DNA of 64,000 nucleotides from Amorphus orientalis. GTDB taxonomy: Bacteria; Pseudomonadota; Alphaproteobacteria; Rhizobiales; Amorphaceae. The position numbers and the translations under genes were made by a program. Numbering within the stretch: position 1 is the first letter of the stretch; the number at the start of each line of letters is the position of its first letter. The notes under the pieces were generated by a model. The model made no database searches, had not been told where the DNA came from, and saw only the letters and a list, made by a program, of their open reading frames with translations. The stretch lies in the NCBI RefSeq assembly GCF_030814015.1, contig NZ_JAUSUL010000002.1, forward strand, positions 620,001-684,000, read 5' to 3'. Of the stretch, positions 55,511-64,000 are shown one piece after another.

Positions 55511-57706
55511 ATGGACGCGACCACGGAACAGGTAGCGGCAACTGCGGAAAGCGGAAGCGTTGAAGGGTTTTCGGGCGAGGATTTGCGCGACCGGCCCGAG
55601 CGGTTCGTCAACCGCGAGCTGTCCTGGCTTCAGTTCAACGTCCGCGTCCTGGAGGAGTCGGAGAACGTCAGCCACCCGCTGCTGGAGCGTCTACGCTTCC
55701 TGTCGATTTCGGCGAACAATCTCGACGAGTTCTTCATGGTGCGCGTGGCGGGCCTCAAGGGCATGCAGCGCGAAGGGGTGGATACGCGCAGCGTCGACGG
55801 CCTCACTCCGACCGAGCAGCTGGTCCGGATCGGCGAGGCCGTGGGCAAGCTCCAGCATGCGCAGCAGCGCCGCTGGGCCGAACTTGCGCGCGAACTCGAC
55901 CGCAACGACATCCGCCTGTGCGATGCGGAAACCCTGTCCCGCGACGACGCGGAGTGGCTTGAGCGCTACTTCCTGAGCCACGTCTTTCCGGTTCTGACCC
56001 CGCTCGCCATCGACCCGGCGCATCCGTTTCCGTTCATCCCGAATCTGGGCTTCTCGCTGGTGTTCCATCTGGATGCGCCGGGCGCGGAGCCGATGATCGC
56101 GCTGATCCGCGTTCCGGCCCAGGTCGAGCGCTTCATCCGCCTGCCCGCCAGCGACGGTGCGGCCCGGTTCGTCGCGCTGGAAGACGCGATCGCGGTGTTC
56201 ATCCCCAAGCTTTTTCCGGCCTATGAGGTGAAGGGCAAGGGTGCGTTCCGGGTCATCCGCGATTCCGATCTGGAAATCGAGGAAGAGGCCGAGGATCTGG
56301 TCCGCACCTTCGAGAGCGCCCTGAAACGGCGCCGGCGCGGGTCGGTGATCCGGCTGGAGATCGAAGGCTCGACGCCCGAGCCGCTGCGCCAGTTCGTGGC
56401 GTCCGCGTTGGGGGTCTCCGGCGACGAGATGTTCCTGGTCAACGGGCGACTGGCGCTGAAGGACCTGTCGCAGCTGGTCGGGCTGGATCGGCCGGACCTG
56501 AAGTTCAAGCCCTACAGCCCGCGATTCCCGGAGCGGATCCGCGAGCACGGGGGCGACTGCTTCGCCGCCATCCGGCAGAAGGACATCATCGTCCATCACC
56601 CCTACGAATCGTTCGACGTGGTGGTGCAGTTCCTGTCCCAGGCCGCGCGCGATCCCGACGTGGTCGCGATCAAGCAGACGCTTTACCGGACCTCCAACGA
56701 TTCCCCGATCGTTAAGGCGCTCGGCGAGGCCGCGGAAGCCGGCAAGTCCGTCACCGCGCTGGTGGAGCTGAAGGCGCGCTTCGACGAGGAAGCCAACATC
56801 CGCTGGTCGCGCGACCTGGAACGGTCGGGCGTGCAGGTCGTGTTCGGCTTCATCGAGCTGAAGACCCACGCCAAGCTGTCGATGGTCGTCCGGCGCGAGG
56901 GTGGTCAACTGGCCACCTACTGCCACATCGGCACCGGCAACTACCATCCGATCACGGCGAAGATCTACACGGACCTATCCTTCTTCACCGCGGACCCGGT
57001 GATGGCCCAGGACGTGGCGCGGATCTTCAACTTCATCACCGGTTATGCCCGTCCCGCCGAGCTCTCGCGCATGGCGGTGTCGCCGGTCACCCTGCGCGAC
57101 CGCCTGATCGAGCACATCGAGGCGGAAATGGAGCACGCCAGGGCCGGTCGCCCGGCGCAGGTCTGGCTGAAGTGCAACTCGCTGGTCGACGGCAGGATCA
57201 TCGACGCGCTCTACGAAGCAAGCCAGGCGGGGGTCGAGGTCGATATCGTGGTGCGGGGAATCTGCTGCCTGCGGCCCGGCGTGCCCGGCCTGTCGGACAA
57301 TATCCGGGTGAAGTCGATCGTCGGCCGCTTCCTGGAGCACAGCCGCATCTACTGCTTCGGCAACGGGTTCGGACTTCCCTCGCCGCAGGCGATCATCTAT
57401 ATCAGCTCGGCCGATTTGATGCCGCGCAATCTCGACCGTCGTGTCGAGGCGATGTCCCCCATCGACAATCCGACCGTCCACGCCCAGATCCTCGATCAGA
57501 TCATGGTCGCGAACATCACCGACAACCAGCAGAGCTGGGAGCTCCTGGCGAACGGTGGACACCAGCGGATCATCCCGGCCGCGGGCGAAGAACCCTTCAA
57601 CGCCCACGAATATTTCATGACCAATCCGTCGCTGTCAGGCCGTGGACAATCGATTCAAACTGACTCACCCCGCACCTTCGCAACGCCGATCCAACGTCAG
57701 CACTGA
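55511..57706 (+). CDS. ppk1: Polyphosphate kinase 1
   Basis: Reversible synthesis of polyphosphate from ATP. 731 residues: N-terminal helical domain ([19 protein letters not shown] and [19 protein letters not shown]), head domain, and two PLD-like domains with catalytic His in [16 protein letters not shown] and second His in [12 protein letters not shown]. The [19 protein letters not shown] and [15 protein letters not shown] blocks are conserved. GGGAGAGG precedes the ATG. The C-terminal 25 or so residues overlap the region of the possible early ppx start. Confidence 0.96.
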   Translation: MDATTEQVAATAESGSVEGFSGEDLRDRPERFVNRELSWLQFNVRVLEESENVSHPLLERLRFLSISANNLDEFFMVRVAGLKGMQREGVDTRSVDGLTPTEQLVRIGEAVGKLQHAQQRRWAELARELDRNDIRLCDAETLSRDDAEWLERYFLSHVFPVLTPLAIDPAHPFPFIPNLGFSLVFHLDAPGAEPMIALIRVPAQVERFIRLPASDGAARFVALEDAIAVFIPKLFPAYEVKGKGAFRVIRDSDLEIEEEAEDLVRTFESALKRRRRGSVIRLEIEGSTPEPLRQFVASALGVSGDEMFLVNGRLALKDLSQLVGLDRPDLKFKPYSPRFPERIREHGGDCFAAIRQKDIIVHHPYESFDVVVQFLSQAARDPDVVAIKQTLYRTSNDSPIVKALGEAAEAGKSVTALVELKARFDEEANIRWSRDLERSGVQVVFGFIELKTHAKLSMVVRREGGQLATYCHIGTGNYHPITAKIYTDLSFFTADPVMAQDVARIFNFITGYARPAELSRMAVSPVTLRDRLIEHIEAEMEHARAGRPAQVWLKCNSLVDGRIIDALYEASQAGVEVDIVVRGICCLRPGVPGLSDNIRVKSIVGRFLEHSRIYCFGNGFGLPSPQAIIYISSADLMPRNLDRRVEAMSPIDNPTVHAQILDQIMVANITDNQQSWELLANGGHQRIIPAAGEEPFNAHEYFMTNPSLSGRGQSIQTDSPRTFATPIQRQH

Positions 57707-57710
57707 CACA

Positions 57711-59252
57711 GTGGCAGCGGAGTCCGACCCCGATTTCGAACTGAACGAGGAGGCGCCGCTCGGTCGCCTCCCGGGCTTCGGCCCGATCGGCGTGATCGAC
57801 ATCGGCTCCAACTCGGTTCGCCTGGTTCTCTACGAGCGCTCCTCCCGAGCGCCGACGCCGCTCTACAACGAGAAAGTGCTCGCCGGTCTCGGCAAGGGGC
57901 TCTCGGAGAGCGGGCGTCTCAGGGACGATTCGATCGAGACCGCGCTCGCCGCGCTCCGGCGCTTCCGGCAGCTGGCGGACCAGTCCGGCGCCAGCAAACT
58001 CGACGTGATTGCGACCGCAGCGGTCCGGGACGCCTCCAACGGGCAGGCGTTCATCAATGCGGTGACCGGCATCTGCGGGGACGGGCTGCAGGTCCTGTCC
58101 GGCAAGGAAGAAGCCAAGATGGCCGCGCTGGGCGTGGTGTCGAGCTTCTGGCGGCCGAGCGGTGTGGTCGGCGACATGGGCGGCGGCAGCCTGGAGCTGA
58201 TCGAGGTCGACATCGACCGGCTCGGCGAAGGTGAGACCTTTCCGCTCGGCGGGCTGCGCCTTTCGGAATCCTCCAAGGGATCCGCGCGCAAGGCCGGAAA
58301 GGTCGCCGCGGAGGCGCTGGCGGCCTCAAAAGGCCTTCAGGCCGCTCAGGGGCGGGCCTTCTACGCCGTCGGTGGAACCTGGCGCGCGCTCGCGCATCTG
58401 CACATGCACCTGACGGACTATCCGCTGCGCATCATGCATCACTATACGATCCCGGCGGACGAGGCGTTCGAGTTCTGCCGCAAGATCGTCCGCTCGGATC
58501 CGGCGCAGATCGAGGGGATCGACACGGTCTCCAGGTCCCGCCGACCGCTGCTTCCGTTCGGCGCGGCGGTGCTGGAACAGGTCATCAAGATCGGACGACC
58601 GAGCGAGATCGTGCTGTCCGCGCTGGGGCTGCGCGAAGGCCATCTCTACGAATCGCTGCCGCCGGAGATCCAGGCGGAGGACGGGCTGCTGGATGCCGCA
58701 GGCGAGCTGTGCGACCTGCGCTCCCGTTCGCCGCGGCACGGCCGCGAACTCGGGCCCTGGACCGGAGAGGTGTTTCAGGCGCTGGGCGTCGACGAGACCC
58801 AGGAGGAGGCGCGGTTGCGGGTCGCGGCTTGCCTTCTGGCCGATATCGCCTGGCGGGCCCATCCCGACTATCGCGGCGAACAGGCCGTGGCGATGATCGC
58901 GAACGGCGCCTTCATCGGGGTCGATCATCCCGGACGCGGCTACCTCGCCCTGTCGATCTTCCACCGCTATGCAGGCTCGAGCAGCGAGGAACAGCTCCCG
59001 GTGATCCACCGGCTGGTGCCGTCGCGGCTCAAATACAGGGCGCGGCTGCTGGGAGCGGCGATGCGGCTGGCGTACACGCTTTCGGCGTCCATGCCCGGCG
59101 TGATCCCGCGCACCACGGTCGTGCGGGAGGGCGAGAGAATCGTCCTGCATATCCCGCGCGAACTGGCGGCCCTGGACGGGGAAGTCATCCGCAGGCGACT
59201 GGACCAGCTCGCCGACCTGGCCGATCAGGCCAGCACCGTCGTGGTGTCCTGA
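57711..59252 (+). CDS. ppx: Exopolyphosphatase (Ppx/GppA family)
   Basis: Removes terminal phosphates from polyphosphate (and/or pppGpp). The roughly 513-residue ASKHA-fold protein has GVIDIGSNSVRLVLYE, IATAAVRDASNG, SGKEEAKMAALG and VGDMGGGSLELIEV. The C-terminal region (after about 330) is an HD-like extension seen in alphaproteobacterial Ppx. A GTG at 57711, five bases after the ppk1 stop, is preferred; an in-frame GTG at 57642 would overlap ppk1 by 65 bp and add 23 residues. Forms ppk1-ppx, a polyphosphate turnover pair. Confidence 0.92.
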   Translation: MAAESDPDFELNEEAPLGRLPGFGPIGVIDIGSNSVRLVLYERSSRAPTPLYNEKVLAGLGKGLSESGRLRDDSIETALAALRRFRQLADQSGASKLDVIATAAVRDASNGQAFINAVTGICGDGLQVLSGKEEAKMAALGVVSSFWRPSGVVGDMGGGSLELIEVDIDRLGEGETFPLGGLRLSESSKGSARKAGKVAAEALAASKGLQAAQGRAFYAVGGTWRALAHLHMHLTDYPLRIMHHYTIPADEAFEFCRKIVRSDPAQIEGIDTVSRSRRPLLPFGAAVLEQVIKIGRPSEIVLSALGLREGHLYESLPPEIQAEDGLLDAAGELCDLRSRSPRHGRELGPWTGEVFQALGVDETQEEARLRVAACLLADIAWRAHPDYRGEQAVAMIANGAFIGVDHPGRGYLALSIFHRYAGSSSEEQLPVIHRLVPSRLKYRARLLGAAMRLAYTLSASMPGVIPRTTVVREGERIVLHIPRELAALDGEVIRRRLDQLADLADQASTVVVS

Positions 59253-59276
59253 CGCCGCCGTCCGTCACCCATCCGG

Positions 59277-60473
59277 TCAGGCAGATCCGTCGATGTCGCG
59301 GGCGAGGGCCAGCAGGGTGCGATCGCTCCCGGCTCCGCCGATCAGGGACACGCCGATCGGCGCGCCGTCCGGCGTGGTGGCGAGCGGCAGCGTCACCTGG
59401 GGCAGTCCGGCGAGCCCGGCGAGGCATGTGAGCGCGATGATCCGTTCCCGGTGGGCACCGAGATCGGTGTCCGGCGTGTCGACGGAGGGCGCGGCATCGG
59501 GAGCCGTCGGAAGGCACAGCACCGTATCGGGTCCGATCTGGGCCAGAAGGGCGGTGCGGATCATCTCACGGCGTTGCTTGTGGAAGTCGACTTCCGCCTG
59601 AGGAAGGTTCGCCGCCCAGTCCAGCCGCTCGCGGATGCCGGGTCCGAAGGTCGGCTTCGCGGCTTCGATCCAGGGCGACATCGCGGTCCAGACTTCGGCC
59701 GCCTGGGTGATCCGGAACGTCAGGCCCCAGTCCTCTTCCATCGCGGGTATGTCCGGGACCGAAAGGACCCGCTCGAAGCCTTTGGAGATTCGGGCGACCG
59801 CAGCGTCCATCGGCGGGCGCAACTCGGCCGGCAGAAGCTGGAAGGCGGCGTCCAGAAGCAGGCACTGTGGCGCGTTGGCTTCGAGGGCGGGATCGATGAG
59901 CACGTTTCCGACACGGGCGAGCATGTCGCCGCTGCGGGCGAACCAGCCGGCCGCGTCATAGCTGCGGGCCAGTTCCATGCAGCCCTCCAGCGACAGCACG
60001 CCGTGAGTCGGTCGGAACCCGTAGAGACCGCAATAGCTTGCCGGAATGCGCACCGATCCGGCGGTGTCGGTCCCGATGGCGAAATCCACGAGACCGGCCG
60101 CCGTCGCGACGGCCGAGCCGCTCGACGAACCGCCGGGGAGGCGGTCGGGTGCGGCCGGATTGAGCGGCGTGCCGTAGTGGGCGTTGCGGCCGGTCAGGCT
60201 GTAGGCGATCTCGTCGGAAACGGCCTTGCCGACGCACTCGGCGCCAGCGTCGAGCAGCCGTGAAATAAGGGGCGCCGTCGTCTCCGCCGCGTGCCCTGCG
60301 CCGGGCCAGTCCGGATGTCCGCATCCGGTCGGGTAACCGGCGACGTCGAAGAGATCCTTCACGGCGAAGGTCAGTCCGGAAAGCGGGCCTTCTTCCGCGT
60401 GCGGGACGGCGACGTGCGGATAGTCGCAGAAGCAGCGATAGTCCGTGACGGCGTCCGTTTTCAGATCCGTCAT
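59277..60473 (-). CDS. Amidase signature family protein
   Basis: 398-residue amidase with the Ser-cisSer-Lys triad: Lys in FAVKDLFDVAGYPTG, the Gly/Ser-rich LPGGSSSGSAVATAAG, and the nucleophile segment IGTDTAGSVRIPASYCGLYGF. The short C-terminal part (LAGLPQVTLPLATTPDGAPIGVSLIG) is typical. Specificity (GatA-like, acetamidase, other) cannot be assigned; the length is shorter than GatA (about 480). The ATG at 60473 is chosen; a start further upstream at 60524 is possible. Lies between ppx and rnd, facing leftward. Confidence 0.88.
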   Translation of the reverse strand: MTDLKTDAVTDYRCFCDYPHVAVPHAEEGPLSGLTFAVKDLFDVAGYPTGCGHPDWPGAGHAAETTAPLISRLLDAGAECVGKAVSDEIAYSLTGRNAHYGTPLNPAAPDRLPGGSSSGSAVATAAGLVDFAIGTDTAGSVRIPASYCGLYGFRPTHGVLSLEGCMELARSYDAAGWFARSGDMLARVGNVLIDPALEANAPQCLLLDAAFQLLPAELRPPMDAAVARISKGFERVLSVPDIPAMEEDWGLTFRITQAAEVWTAMSPWIEAAKPTFGPGIRERLDWAANLPQAEVDFHKQRREMIRTALLAQIGPDTVLCLPTAPDAAPSVDTPDTDLGAHRERIIALTCLAGLAGLPQVTLPLATTPDGAPIGVSLIGGAGSDRTLLALARDIDGSA

Positions 60474-60753
60474 GAAGGCGCGGCCTTTCTTGCTGTCGGT
60501 GCTTTTGCGGTCCGGCCTGGTCACGTGTCCACGAGGACGCAGACCGAGCGAAACGGCGTGGCAGTCTGTCGATCACATCGTCACGGTCGAGTACGGGCGG
60601 TGTCTGCGCCCGCGTCATCGGGTACGCAACGCTGCCGCGCGCCAATCGGTTCGCTTCGTCGAGGCGGATCCATTGGACCGCCACGCCCAATGGTTCGGCC
60701 GTTCAAAACCGCCGGGCTCGCAACAAAGTTCCGGTCGCGATAACGATTCCCAA

Positions 60754-62031
60754 TCAGTTGGTGGCTTCGGTGTCTTCCGACGATGGGGCCTGCGCGTCGG
60801 TGCTGCCGGTCTTCGCCGGTCCACCCTTGCCGCGCTTGCGCCGCGACCCGCGCCTGGTCGGGGCCTCGACGAACGGCGTGTCGGACTCGAACGTGACCAC
60901 TCGCCGGCCGTCGAAACTCAGAGCGAGCCGGCCCTCCCGGAGCGCAAGTGCCTGATTGCCGAACAGCTCCCGCCGCCACCCCGTCAGCGCGGGAATTCCG
61001 TCCGTCTCGCCGGCGGCGATCCGCTCCAGGTCGTCGGAGGTGGCGATCACTTTTGCTGCGACGCCATTGGCTTCAGCCACTTTCTTCAAAAGCACCTTCA
61101 GGAGTTCCGAGGCCGCTCCGGCGCCTTCCGGCGCCTGACGTCCCTTCGGTACTTCCGGCCAGCTCTCCTTCGGGCTGTCGAGGGCCTGAACGACGGTCGC
61201 GACGATGTCGCGGCCCGATTTGGACCGCTCGAAGCCGCGCGGAATGGTCCTCAGCCGGGCGAGCGCGGCCTCGTCCTTCGGTTTCTGCGCGGCGATCTCG
61301 TACAGCGCCTCATCCTTGAGGACGCGGCCGCGCGGCACGTCACGGCTCTGGGCTTCCCGTTCGCGCCATGCCGCGATCGCACGCAGGACGGCCAGGTCGC
61401 GGGGCTGACGCACCCGCATCTTCAGCCGCGTCCAGGCCTGATCGGGCTCCATCTGGTAGGTGTCGGGCGAGGTGAGGGTGGCCATTTCCTCCTGCACCCA
61501 CTCCGCGCGCCCCTGATCGGCCAGCGCGGCGCGCAGATGGGCATAGACCTCCCTGAGATGGGTCACGTCGGCGAGCGCGTAGGTGAGCTGCTGCTCCGAC
61601 AGCGGCCGCCTCGCCCAGTCGGTGAAACGGTGCGACTTGTCGATGCGTTCGCCGGTCACGCGCTGGACGAGCTGGTCGTAGGAAATGGAATCGCCGAAGC
61701 CGCAGACCATCGCCGCCACCTGGGTGTCGAACACCGGATGGGGCACGAGCCCACCCAGATGGAAGACGATCTCGATGTCCTGGCGGGCGGCGTGGAACAC
61801 CTTCGTCACGCTCTCGTCCGCCATCAGGCGGAAGAACGGCGCGAGATCCAGGTCCTCTCCGGCGACCGGGTCGACGATGACGGTTTCGTCCGGCCCCGCC
61901 ATCTGGATCAGGCAGAGCTTCGGCCAGAACGTCGTCTCGCGCATGAATTCCGTGTCGACGGTGACAAAGTCACTGTCGGCGAGCCGTTCGCAAACGGCTT
62001 CCAGGTCCGAGGTGGTCGTAATGAGGTTCAT
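60754..62031 (-). CDS. rnd: Ribonuclease D
   Basis: 3'-5' exoribonuclease for tRNA maturation, 425 residues. The DEDDy exonuclease domain shows VTVDTEFMRETTFWP (D-x-E), VFHAARQDIEIVFHL, and YALADVTHLREVYAHL (Y-x3-D). HRDC domains follow (VLRAIAAWREREAQ and GWRRELFGNQALALREGRL). The last 40 or so residues are Arg/Lys/Gly-rich and likely disordered, making it longer than the about 375-residue enterobacterial protein. Confidence 0.95.
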   Translation of the reverse strand: MNLITTTSDLEAVCERLADSDFVTVDTEFMRETTFWPKLCLIQMAGPDETVIVDPVAGEDLDLAPFFRLMADESVTKVFHAARQDIEIVFHLGGLVPHPVFDTQVAAMVCGFGDSISYDQLVQRVTGERIDKSHRFTDWARRPLSEQQLTYALADVTHLREVYAHLRAALADQGRAEWVQEEMATLTSPDTYQMEPDQAWTRLKMRVRQPRDLAVLRAIAAWREREAQSRDVPRGRVLKDEALYEIAAQKPKDEAALARLRTIPRGFERSKSGRDIVATVVQALDSPKESWPEVPKGRQAPEGAGAASELLKVLLKKVAEANGVAAKVIATSDDLERIAAGETDGIPALTGWRRELFGNQALALREGRLALSFDGRRVVTFESDTPFVEAPTRRGSRRKRGKGGPAKTGSTDAQAPSSEDTEATN

Positions 62032-62105
62032 CGAGAACGGCGATGCGCGAGAAAGGTGAAGGGGACCGCGCGGTCGGCGCGGCGGGACGAATCAGCGAAC
62101 CGTGA

Positions 62106-63260
62106 TCATATCATCGGATCGCTGGGGTCCGAGTTCGTCGGTGCGGCGTCTTCCATCGGCTGCGATGGGAAGCCGAGCAGCGAGCCCGCCGGATTGGCGT
62201 CGCGCTGGATCTCCACCGGGCTGGTCACGTACGCGGTCGCAAGTTCCGCCAGCGAGCGCAGCGCGTGCAGGTGGATCCTCTCGTAGCCGTGGGAGGCGTC
62301 GACGCCGAAAGTGGCGAGCGCCGTGCGGACGTCCGCACCAGCTTCCAGCGCCGCGGCACTGTCGGACCGGTAGTAGCGGAACACATCCTTCTGGTAGCGG
62401 ATGTCGTGCTCCTTGCAGAGACGCACCAGCTTGTTGGTGAGGTGCCAGTCGAACGGACCGGTCTGGTCGGCCATCGAGATGGTGACCCCGAACTCGCTGG
62501 AGTTCTGGCCGGGTGCCGTCGTGCCGTTGTCGATGGTGATCATCGAGGCGATGTCGTGGGTCAGGATCGACGATCCGCCGTTGCCGACCTCTTCCGCGAT
62601 CGAGAACAGGAACAGCGTGTCGACCGGCAGTTCCGGCTTCTCGCGCTGGAGCGCCTCGATGGCGGCGAACAGGACCGCGACGCCGGCCTTGTCGTCCAGG
62701 TGCCGGGACACGATGAAGCCGTTGTCGATGAACTCCGGCTGCGGGTCGATCGCGACGATGTCGCCGACGGAAAAGCCGAGCCGCTCGAGGTCGCGGGGGC
62801 GGGTCGCCATGGCATCGACCCGGAGCTCGACATAGCGCCAGCCCACCGGAAGCTCGTCGACCTCGTCGCCGAAGGTGTGACCGGAGGCCTTGAGCGGCAG
62901 GATCGTGCCGCGATAGGCGCCGCGCTCCGTGAAGATCGTGCAGCGCGCCCCCTCCGCGAAGCGTGCTGACCAGTGACCGATGGGCACGAGTTCGAGCCGG
63001 CCGTTCTCCTTGAGCGCCTTCACCTGGGCACCGAGGGTGTCGAGATGGGCGATCATGGCCCGGGCCGGCTGCTGCTGCTTGCCGGGAATCCGCGCCCGGA
63101 TCGCACCGCGACGGGTGATCTGGGTCTCAAGTCCGAGGCGGCGCAACTCGGTGACGGCTGCGCGCACGATGGTGTCGGTGTAGCCGCTGGGGCTGGCGAT
63201 CGACAGCAACTCGGCGAGGGTATCCTTCAGATACTCGGTGTCGATGTTCAGGCGGGGCAC
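62106..63260 (-). CDS. M42-type peptidase of the NAGGN osmolyte cluster
   Basis: 384-residue metallopeptidase. Metal-ligand positions are visible in MIAHLDTLGA, SRHLDDKAGVAVL, FSIAEEVGNGG (general-base Glu) and ASHGYERIHLHAL. The sequence type matches the osmoprotectant NAGGN system M42 family peptidase, which accompanies N-acetylglutaminylglutamine amide synthesis; its role there is not settled. Its start overlaps the upstream synthetase gene by 13 bp. Confidence 0.88.
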   Translation of the reverse strand: MPRLNIDTEYLKDTLAELLSIASPSGYTDTIVRAAVTELRRLGLETQITRRGAIRARIPGKQQQPARAMIAHLDTLGAQVKALKENGRLELVPIGHWSARFAEGARCTIFTERGAYRGTILPLKASGHTFGDEVDELPVGWRYVELRVDAMATRPRDLERLGFSVGDIVAIDPQPEFIDNGFIVSRHLDDKAGVAVLFAAIEALQREKPELPVDTLFLFSIAEEVGNGGSSILTHDIASMITIDNGTTAPGQNSSEFGVTISMADQTGPFDWHLTNKLVRLCKEHDIRYQKDVFRYYRSDSAAALEAGADVRTALATFGVDASHGYERIHLHALRSLAELATAYVTSPVEIQRDANPAGSLLGFPSQPMEDAAPTNSDPSDPMI

Positions 63261-64000
63261 GGCTCCTCCGGTTCGTTGCGGCTTGCCTGCCGCGCAGCAT
63301 GAGGGATTGAGAGCGGAAAGAGAAGATCGATAAACCGTTCCGCGGTCGGCTGCGGCTCGTGGTTGGCAAGACCCGGCCGCTCGTTCGCCTCGATGAACAC
63401 GTAGTCCGGTTTCAGGTGCGATTTCACCATGAGGTCGATCCCCACGACCGGGATTTCGATCGCCCGGGCGGCCTTGACGGCCGCCTCGATCAGCACGGGA
63501 TGAACGTGATCCGTGACATCGTGGATCGTGCCGCCGGTATGGAGGTTGGCGGTCCGCCGCACGGGGACTTCCTTGCCTTCCTCGATCACGTCATCGAGGG
63601 TGTAGCCGGATTCCCGAAGCGCGCGCTCGGTTTCGGAATCCATCGGGATCTGGGACTCTCCGCCGGTGGCGGCCGCCCTGCGCCGGCTTACGCGCTCGAT
63701 CAGCTGGCGCGCCGTCTGCTTCCCGTCGCCGATGACGTGGGCGGCCCGGCGTATGGCGGCGGCGACCAGCCGGTAGTCGATCACGATCAGGCGAAGATCC
63801 TCGCCCTCCACGAATTCCTCGACGAGCACCCGGTCGGAAATCTGCTGGGCGCGTTCGATGGCGCCTTCGACGTCGTCTTCCGCGGTCAGGCCCACGGCGA
63901 CGCCGCGCCCCTGTTCCCCGCGCGCCGGCTTGATCACGATCTTCTCGTGTTCCGCCAGGAAATCCTGAATGTCCGCGGCACTCCCCGTTTCCATCTCGGC
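63248..64000 (-). CDS. ngg: N-acetylglutaminylglutamine synthetase, C-terminal part (cut by window edge)
   Basis: Open frame continues past position 64000, so the 5' end is missing; at least 250 residues are present. Its ATP-grasp features are KIVIKPARGEQGRGVAVGL, VLVEEFVEGEDLRLIVIDYRLVAA and IEANERPGLANHEPQP. Together with the overlapping M42 peptidase gene this identifies the synthetase that builds the N-acetylglutaminylglutamine dipeptide osmolyte. The amidotransferase (AsnO-type) partner is expected just beyond the window. Confidence 0.88.
   Translation of the reverse strand, partial: AEMETGSAADIQDFLAEHEKIVIKPARGEQGRGVAVGLTAEDDVEGAIERAQQISDRVLVEEFVEGEDLRLIVIDYRLVAAAIRRAAHVIGDGKQTARQLIERVSRRRAAATGGESQIPMDSETERALRESGYTLDDVIEEGKEVPVRRTANLHTGGTIHDVTDHVHPVLIEAAVKAARAIEIPVVGIDLMVKSHLKPDYVFIEANERPGLANHEPQPTAERFIDLLFPLSIPHAARQASRNEPEEPCPA

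Overview
The window is a G+C-rich (about two thirds by eye), densely packed chromosomal segment of an alphaproteobacterium. Supporting traits are an aerobic-type cobalamin (B12) locus with CobG and a CobN-type cobaltochelatase subunit, a DnaA-related HdaA gene beside an AI-2E/PerM gene, a DUF1127 protein, NAGGN osmolyte genes and kdsA (Gram-negative LPS). A 23-bp palindrome present twice (40013-40035, 41268-41290) is one I associate with Hyphomicrobiales, so that order is my best guess; this is inference.

Region 1 (1-19741) is a nearly complete B12 biosynthesis locus. A cobalamin riboswitch at 15278-15449 faces left and should control DUF1636-cobW-cobN-cobG-cobH-cobI-cobJ. Further left lie cobK (+), cobL-cobE-cobM (-), cbiD (+) and cobA-cobB (-). 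To the right of the riboswitch lie cobO-cobQ (+), cbiB/cobD (-) and cobC (+). Together these cover uroporphyrinogen III to adenosylcobyric acid and aminopropanol-linker attachment. CobF is absent and CbiD is present. Genes overlap by ATGA/GTGA junctions, and two divergent pairs (cobK/cobL, cobC/cbiB) have no spacer at all. The cobN gene carries in-frame palindromic repeats, including an 81-bp tandem duplication.

Region 2 (19742-32357): a VC0807-type membrane protein; a RidA-like gene facing an FAD amine/amino-acid oxidoreductase; tRNA-Lys; an ECF sigma/anti-sigma pair divergent from a secreted DUF4394 protein with a perfect inverted repeat between them; then secG-pyrG-VOC-LCM methyltransferase-kdsA on the minus strand, and aspS.

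Region 3 (32358-43260) is the most accessory part. It has an intergenic inverted REP pair, a DEAD-box helicase with a DbpA-type C-terminus, a MocR/GntR-aminotransferase regulator with TGTATGG operator-like repeats, DUF983, an A+T-rich island with one orphan membrane-anchored protein (37095-37862), a carotenoid oxygenase, an orphan BrnA-like antitoxin, an LLM flavin oxidoreductase, a PepSY membrane protein and a DUF1127 gene with a clear terminator.

Region 4 (43482-64000): CoxE/MoxR pair, pcaD, an Lrp regulator, TerC, a molybdopterin oxidoreductase with a small secreted Cys protein, purM-purN divergent from a coupled CDP-alcohol phosphatidyltransferase-perM-hdaA operon, ppk1-ppx, an amidase, ribonuclease D, and an NAGGN-type M42 peptidase with the N-acetylglutaminylglutamine synthetase gene running off the right edge.
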